A program made the translations under genes and the position numbers. The notes beneath the pieces were generated by a model. That model saw nothing but the letters and a program-made list of their open reading frames with translations, was not told where the DNA came from and did not search any database. Source: an uncultured Aquimarina sp. (lineage in GTDB: Bacteria > Bacteroidota > Bacteroidia > Flavobacteriales > Flavobacteriaceae). From it: a stretch of 64,000 nt of DNA. Numbering within the stretch: position 1 is the first letter of the stretch; each line of letters starts with the position of its first letter. The stretch is from the NCBI RefSeq assembly GCF_947492965.1, contig NZ_CANLOZ010000001.1:682001-746000 (forward strand). Direction: 5' to 3'. Below, piece after piece: positions 63,665 to 64,000 of this stretch.

Positions 63665-64000
63665 TTATATCTGAAAAACTTTTTTTACCTGATCTACATA
63701 ATCAAGCTTTTCCCAAGTAAATAATTCTACCTCTTTTTCAACCTTCCCAGAATAAGGACTTTCAAATACTTTTGTTACAAGCTTAGGTTGCTTACCCATA
63801 TGTCCGTATGCTGCAGTTTCTTTATAAATTGGATTACGTAGTTTTAAGCGTTCTTCAATAGCAGCCGGTCTCATATCAAAAATGTTAGCTACTTTTTCAG
63901 CGATTTCTCCATCAGTAATACCTAAAGTACTAGTTCCGTAGGTGTCAACAAAAATCGAGGTTGGTTCCACCACACCAATAGCATAAGAAACCTGTACTAA
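63665..64000 (-). CDS. metK: S-adenosylmethionine synthetase, C-terminal part
   Basis: The gene runs off the right edge; 111 codons and the stop are visible. LVQVSYAIGVVEPTSIFVDT is the highly conserved ATP/methionine-site end of MetK's third domain, followed by LKLRNPIYKETAAYGHMGKQ. It makes S-adenosylmethionine, which the upstream-window EgtD would use, though the two are 58 kb apart. Nothing suggests damage in the visible part. Confidence 0.95.
   Translation of the reverse strand, partial: LVQVSYAIGVVEPTSIFVDTYGTSTLGITDGEIAEKVANIFDMRPAAIEERLKLRNPIYKETAAYGHMGKQPKLVTKVFESPYSGKVEKEVELFTWEKLDYVDQVKKVFQI

Noticed and set aside
1..64000. CRISPR arrays, tRNA and rRNA genes
   Set aside because: I saw no regularly spaced direct repeats and no tRNA cloverleaf or rRNA-like sequence in the gaps. 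The gaps are mostly short and AT-rich.

Overview
The window is a 64 kb piece of a low-GC Bacteroidota chromosome, almost certainly from the marine Flavobacteriaceae (Aquimarina-like in flavour; inferred from gene content, not from a search). The signs are type IX secretion sorting domains of both kinds, a gliding-motility-associated C-terminal domain, two GLPGLI-family proteins, TonB-linked outer-membrane machinery, MKK-type signal peptides, lipoproteins with an SC box, and a TATATTTG-type promoter before thyA. No rRNA, tRNA, CRISPR array, transposase or integrase is visible.

Layout. 1-3.5 kb: housekeeping (etfA end, bifunctional nuclease, nucleoside transporter, thyA). 3.5-10 kb: a small TonB-like protein, an ergothioneine pair (egtB, egtD) with a DUF427 gene, a CBM48-like protein, a class V aminotransferase, a membrane-anchored DHFR fusion and a fructosamine kinase. 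10-17.7 kb: a secreted GH5 cellulase and a beta-helix protein sharing the same Ig-like, CBM60-like and T9SS tail modules, then a TPR histidine kinase and LytTR regulator. 17.7-33.5 kb: fabD, a T9SS type B protein, a TlpA thioredoxin, an amidohydrolase, a peptidase-like hydrolase, a SNF2 helicase split by a frameshift in an A10 run, a DegT aminotransferase, a secreted lipase-like protein, waaA, a DUF2461 protein and a deoxynucleoside kinase. 34-44 kb: a two-component system divergent from a TlpA-GLPGLI-retropepsin-GLPGLI-outer-membrane receptor cluster. 44-48 kb: an esterase-like lipoprotein and a tiny GIY-YIG nuclease bracketed by REP-like palindromic arms, then a structured noncoding element.

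48-63.5 kb is the accessory region. A minus-strand run encodes VgrG, an unknown cytoplasmic protein, a small membrane protein, a PAAR-like protein whose domain is interrupted by a membrane segment, and another small membrane protein. Just past the last gene lies a 50-bp duplicate of the 3' end of the PAAR-like gene, the kind of scar expected from tail-cassette exchange in polymorphic effectors. Next to it is a second minus-strand run: an unknown protein, an outer-membrane-like protein, a membrane protein and a 970-residue patatin phospholipase. GC-rich paired boxes of the form AGG-N5-7-CC, spaced about 20 bp, precede the VgrG run, the patatin run and a gene for a small secreted protein, suggesting joint control. 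The best candidate for an undescribed system is this VgrG/PAAR plus patatin region. The GIY-YIG gene with its palindromes is the second. The window closes in the 3' part of metK.
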